Below are positions 59,201-64,000 of a stretch of 64,000 nt of DNA, piece after piece. Each line of letters starts with the position of its first letter. The stretch's first letter is position 1. The stretch lies in assembly GCA_020746105.1 (NCBI GenBank), contig CM036658.1, positions 29,909,099-29,973,098 of the forward strand, written 5' to 3'. This stretch comes from Trogon surrucura. Lineage: Eukaryota > Chordata > Aves > Trogoniformes > Trogonidae. The position numbers and the translations under genes are program-made. Under the pieces are notes generated by a model. That model was not told the origin of the DNA. It made no database searches and saw nothing but the letters and a program-made list of their open reading frames with translations.

Positions 59201-62200
59201 TTAGAACGAGCTCTGAAAAGGACTGTAAGTTAAGATACAGACACTGTATGCATGGGCTGCTTTTCATACAAAGAGAAGGAATGAGCTCTCACCATGGAGC
59301 TACCATCTTTATTTCCAGTCCCTGCAACTCCTCCACCTCCACTGAGATAGCTTGTATTGCACTCTTGAACTCCTTTCTAGTAATGACTATTGGGCCCACC
59401 AGGAACAGCTGTTACATTTAGTAACAATCTGTTGACAGGGATTATTGAAAGAATGTATGGCCAAATATCACAATCTCTGTTTTTTCACTAAAAACTGTAA
59501 CAACCAACATTTCTACTCCTAGTTCTAGGAGGGTGTAAAGGAATAAAATTGGAAGCTGGGAATATATCTATTTACTGAGGCAAGAAAAAACAACTGAGAA
59601 CATTTGGCAGACAGCAGCTTAGCTTCACAAGCAAATATTTAGTTATCCGCAACTGACAAGTAAGCAGAAACACTGATTGGCTAGATTTGGTTTAAAATCT
59701 GCGCAAGTAATTTAGCATCGATGTTATAATGTTTAGTTTTTAAGTAAACAATATTGTCATAGGAAAGCTTGTGCTTGTGGATAGTAGCACTATAATTTGC
59801 AGTTTTATTAACATAATTTTCTGCATCTATAAAGCACATCATCAGTCTTGGCATGCGACCAAGGTACAAGTGCAGTCACTTTACTGGGAGTAAATGTAGT
59901 TGGCTAGGCAGTGTGGTAAGGCTGTTATCCTGCTTTTTCAACAACAGAATATGTCTTTTACTGCTTCTTTTTCCCACACATACATACGCTGAAACAAGCA
60001 ACAATACTCCAGGTAGGATCTGTCCCAGCTGCAGGAAGTAAAGACAGCTTTAACAGCGCTCAGAACAAATCAAGACCAGTTGCAACTGTTCAAGAGCTTA
60101 TTCCTTTTAAAACAGCTCCAATCTTTTCTGTTCACCTGTTCGAAGGTAAAGGCGCATTACATCTGGTGAGCAGGGAGGAACAAGGATTTCCTGGTTCATA
60201 TATCCTACTAAAAAGAAAAAAACATTGCCAATCCCGGAATTTGCACTGTGGAATACCATCAAAGTTGGGAACCTTATGTGGTCCAGGATGTCCATATGGT
60301 GTTTCAATTATACAGATGATTCACTGATCTTTATCATAGCCATAGTCTGAAAAGGAACTCTGGACTGCAGTGTCAGTTCAGCACTTAGCTGCTACTGACG
60401 AATACGATTTTAGGTTGCTCTTTATCTGACAAATCTATCTTTCAAGAACTATACTCTTGCTACTCAATAATCAGTTCTAACTCTCAGGAATGCTCTTATG
60501 AGATCAGAGATGATGTCTCACAATTCCAGAAGCAGGCTGGCTGAGCAAAGAAATAAGTGCATTGTTCATAGCTGTCAGAGCCCTCCGTGAGCGGGTGATT
60601 CAGGCTCACGTAAAACACGAACATCCCTTATGTCATCACCATCGGTTCTTCTTTGTGCATAGCTGTGATATCGTAGTGCAACCTTACATGAACTACAGAT
60701 AATGTGCTCAACAGGCACTTATTCATATATATACGCTTTGCAACTTTACTGCAATATATATTATATTGAATTCATAGAAGGCAGAATAACAGGAGCAAGT
60801 GAATTCTAAATCTGCCTGAAATCCTGGATCTGACAGTCTCTGACCCTCATATTGAGTTCTCAAAGTTCTAACCATTCAAGAAGAATTTCACCCATTCTTT
60901 TCAAACACTCACAGTCACAAATGCAGATGAGTAACTGAGTTTTGGAGCCGTACTGTTCTTTGGGGATCTGCAGAAATGCATGAAGAACTGTAACAAGCGC
61001 TGGAGAGTCACACAAAGAAAGTACTAGGCTTACGTGTGAGTGTTCACAAGAGATCAGGCACATCTGTAGAACCTTAAGTGGTGAAGACAATAATCTCTCC
61101 TCTAACTAATAGATTCAAAGAGCCCATCATCAAAATACTTATGAAGCCACAGTCTTCCCTGCAAGATGACTCAACTTTCCATTTGCCTGCAAGTTAATTA
61201 AGGCTTGTACAAGTTCTTTAAAAATGCAGCAGAACCTTTTAAGCAGTTATTTCCATGCTAAGGAAAGTGGATCTCTGTCTGATCTAAGTAAGACCTTTCA
61301 GAATCAGCTGGCAGTCTCATTAGGACAGAAAATATACTGTTGGGTACTTCCGTGTACATGGCAAATGAGAGGGCATATAGCAAGCAATTCTACAGAACAC
61401 CACTCTCTACCTAATATACTACAGAACCTAAATCTGGAACTACATCAAACAACTAGACAGGATCTGCTGGAGATTCAACAACCCACCTGAAAACCAGAGC
61501 TGCCAAATCAGTCAGTTCCCAAAACTGAGGAGAGGGCAAGGTACTTCAGCCCCTAGAAGTTATGACGCTTTCCAGCTCAGAAATCTGAAGCACTCCCTTT
61601 GAGTCTAGAAAAGAGCAAGCAGTGATTATCCTCCCACTTTTCATCAATAAATGATGACGCAACAGTTCTGGCATCGTGCTGGCTCCAAATCACTACCTCT
61701 CTCAGCCAGGACAGGGTGTCTTAAAACACTCCATAGGGTGTGAGTGAAGGATGCAAAAAACACAACCAACCAACCAAACCAACCTATATATTTCTCAATA
61801 CGTACTAAAATTAGTTTTCAAAGCAAAAAGGGAATAACTTCCTCCAGTCTGCAGAATTATGGTGATGTAAATACAACATTGGTGACTTTTCCACTTCCTC
61901 GATTTTATGGAAGCAATTTCCCTCAAAGCAGTTTATTTACTATGTTGCCATCCTGTAAGGCCATGCCTAGAAAAACTGTAATCTGCGAATATTTTAAAAA
62001 GATTTTCTAAGTGCTGTAATTTTTCAAGGATCCTGTTTGGCTCAAACCACTTCATTTACAGGAAAAGAATTTTTGTGTCTGTTGGTCCTGGTGAAACACA
62101 CATTTTTAACATTACAACTGGAGATCTAAAATACACTCAGGGAACATTACATTACACTATACCTGTAGTTAAAACATGTTTTTCACTTTCTCCCCCATAA

Positions 62201-64000
62201 CAGCAATCAATCTTAACTTCGTTTTAAAATTTAAAAAAAAAAGGAAAAAAAAAAAAGGAAAAAATGCTTCTCTTAATCTGGATTCCAGACTGTTTCAAAA
62301 GACAAAATTACAGCCATGCAATGATACTGCAATATTTTTTACGAAGGTTCTAATAAGAATGAATTTACGATTAATCACACTGCACTATTCCCATAATGAA
62401 AACAAACTGAACTCGCAAGATCCCAGCAATATGTAACAGCTCTGTTAAAAAGGTCTACAAAAGGGCTTTTTCCTTTGCTTACTGGAATAGTGAAAAAACA
62501 TGAATGATATAATATCAATGAACTGACTAAAACAAAACAAAAACAACTGAACCACAGGGGAAAAAAAATACATATCTTATCATGCTATGAATAAGATTAA
62601 AATAGACCAGAAGAACAATCTGGAATAATCAGCAATAAAACAGGACATGCACAACAGTGGGAAATCTGCCACCGATATCTTTTGGAGCACTGAACACACA
62701 AAGGCTCAAGTTTAAATTTCGCAGTTAGTAACTAGTTCGTTGTACCTCCTCTGCACTTTAGAACTATTTTCTTAAGCAGAGCTACCCAATAAGGTCTTCA
62801 AATACATTTGTTTTGGGTATCGGTAATTTAATGCTAACACCAAGCCCAGGTTAAAATAATACACTCACACACAGATCAGGAGATTGTGTATGACACAGCT
62901 TTCCACGGAAAATTACGACTGAGCAGAAACATCAGGAATTAACAATTCTGTTCCTCAGTCATTTTAGAAATGTGTAACCTGACCAGAAAACTTTGCTTAT
63001 GAAAGTAGGCTTAAAAGATACTAATCTCTTTTCTCTACTTCCTTGACTTTATAGGAAAAAAAGCTGCTTCTAAGCCAAAGTGTGACTCCTTGGAGGAAAC
63101 ACACATACAATATTTGCTATTACTAGGAAAAGCCCACTGTAAATTGAATTTATGGCTTTACAAGTGAAAATACAGCAGCTGAACTAACAAAATTAGGTTG
63201 AGCGCTGATTTTTTTTTTAATAACTACCTCTTCTATCAGTAATCTCTATGGCAGAAATAAATTTTATTTCATGTTACCTATCTGTTCTACTTTAAATACC
63301 AATGGCAATACAGGAAGTTCATAAAAGTGTATCCTCAAGAGGGGTACACACTTCACTGAGAACAGTAAAATGAATGGTTACACATCTGCAGTCAAGCAAA
63401 CTGTGAATGTGCATTTTTTTAAATGATTTTGCCCATTATTTTCCACTGACTCATGATTGTTGGCAGAAACGAATAACACATTTTAATATGTGAGATTTGA
63501 CAATCACAAATACAGAGAGTATGAATGGGTATATATTCATCTTCTATGCATACATAATACTGAGGCTACAGGTTGTCATCTGTTTTTAATACTAAAACAC
63601 CAGTTAATTTATAATGCAGAACTGTAAAATATATATAGAACACTGCATCAATCACGTACAAGTACTAGTGCTGTTCAACATTTCTGTAAATCCTCCATTA
63701 AACTTAAATTTGAGACTGAACCAAAGACTTACATGGATCAAGTAATGGTTGCTTGGAATGCTGAGAGTGACACACAAAATGCTGTGCTATTTCATGTCAA
63801 GATTATTTGCAATTCACTTCATTATTTCAAAGAACACTAGCGCCTCAAATACAGTGCACTCTACATTAAAGGCAGAGCTTGTTCCTTTTCTTTAATTCAG
63901 GAGGCAACTACTAAATGACAATTGGAAGATCAGCTGACAGGACTCCTACATTATTTGACACCATCAGTACACTGCTAATGTAAGCAAAGAAAGAGCAGAG

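Larger units (their letters stand above)
42520..64000 (-). other. SNCAIP intron 1 (partial) or upstream sequence
   Basis: The exon 2 acceptor at 42520 implies an intron reaching beyond the window. It contains most of the plus-strand CR1 copies, a SINE, a truncated LTR, a microsatellite and a CR1-in-CR1 nest (53335-56215). Stretch 56216-64000 (about 7.8 kb) has no gene or element that I recognise. I see no CpG-rich promoter-like stretch. Stretches 45424-46708, 47204-48869, 49649-50045, 50151-51293 and 51927-53334 also show nothing I can name. Confidence 0.8.

Noticed and set aside
56216-64000. First SNCAIP exon or promoter
   Set aside because: There is no CpG-rich stretch or convincing exon. 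The 5'UTR upstream of exon 2 cannot be identified from sequence alone.

Overview
The window is vertebrate nuclear DNA, almost certainly from a bird. It is AT-rich, the exons are small and far apart with GT-AG splice sites, and the dispersed repeats are almost all CR1 LINEs ending in the avian tail motif ATTCTATGATTCT or ATTCTGTGATTCTGTG. A tRNA-Ile/CR1 composite SINE (like zebra finch TguSINE1) and ERV LTRs of a type I associate with passerines and relatives (TguLTR5-like, from memory) suggest a neoavian bird, possibly a passerine. The species cannot be read from the sequence.

One protein-coding gene explains the window: SNCAIP (synphilin-1, the alpha-synuclein-interacting protein), on the minus strand. 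Seven exons assemble into one open frame of 527 complete codons plus 2 nt: 42519-42417 (46 nt of 5'UTR and the start codon), 33391-33319, 21311-20449, 18773-18594, 15659-15546, 10358-10233 and 5316-5147. All acceptors are AG, all donors are GT and every phase agrees. They encode the conserved N-terminus, the long low-complexity region, the ankyrin repeats and the start of the coiled coil. The C-terminal exons lie beyond position 1. The noncoding first exon and promoter lie beyond 64000.

The rest is intron. Positions 1-9630 hold CR1 copies and a three-layer nest (LTR, with a SINE and a CR1 inside it). Positions 9630-21800 carry four exons and no recognisable retroelement. Positions 21800-32100 hold CR1 pieces, including a fragment of the endonuclease domain, and a purine-rich tract split by a SINE. 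Positions 38450-56215 are the densest part: an LTR nested in a CR1, a truncated LTR, a SINE, several CR1 copies, an (ATAGA)13 microsatellite and a CR1 inserted in opposite orientation into another CR1. Positions 56215-64000 look unique. By my boundaries CR1 makes up about 11-12 kb of the window.

I found no CRISPR, operon, functional RNA gene or complete viral gene, and no previously undescribed system. The most interesting signals are a five-codon upstream ORF whose stop overlaps the SNCAIP start codon (UAAUG), the complementary phases of exons 3 and 4, and the nested insertions that give a relative insertion history.
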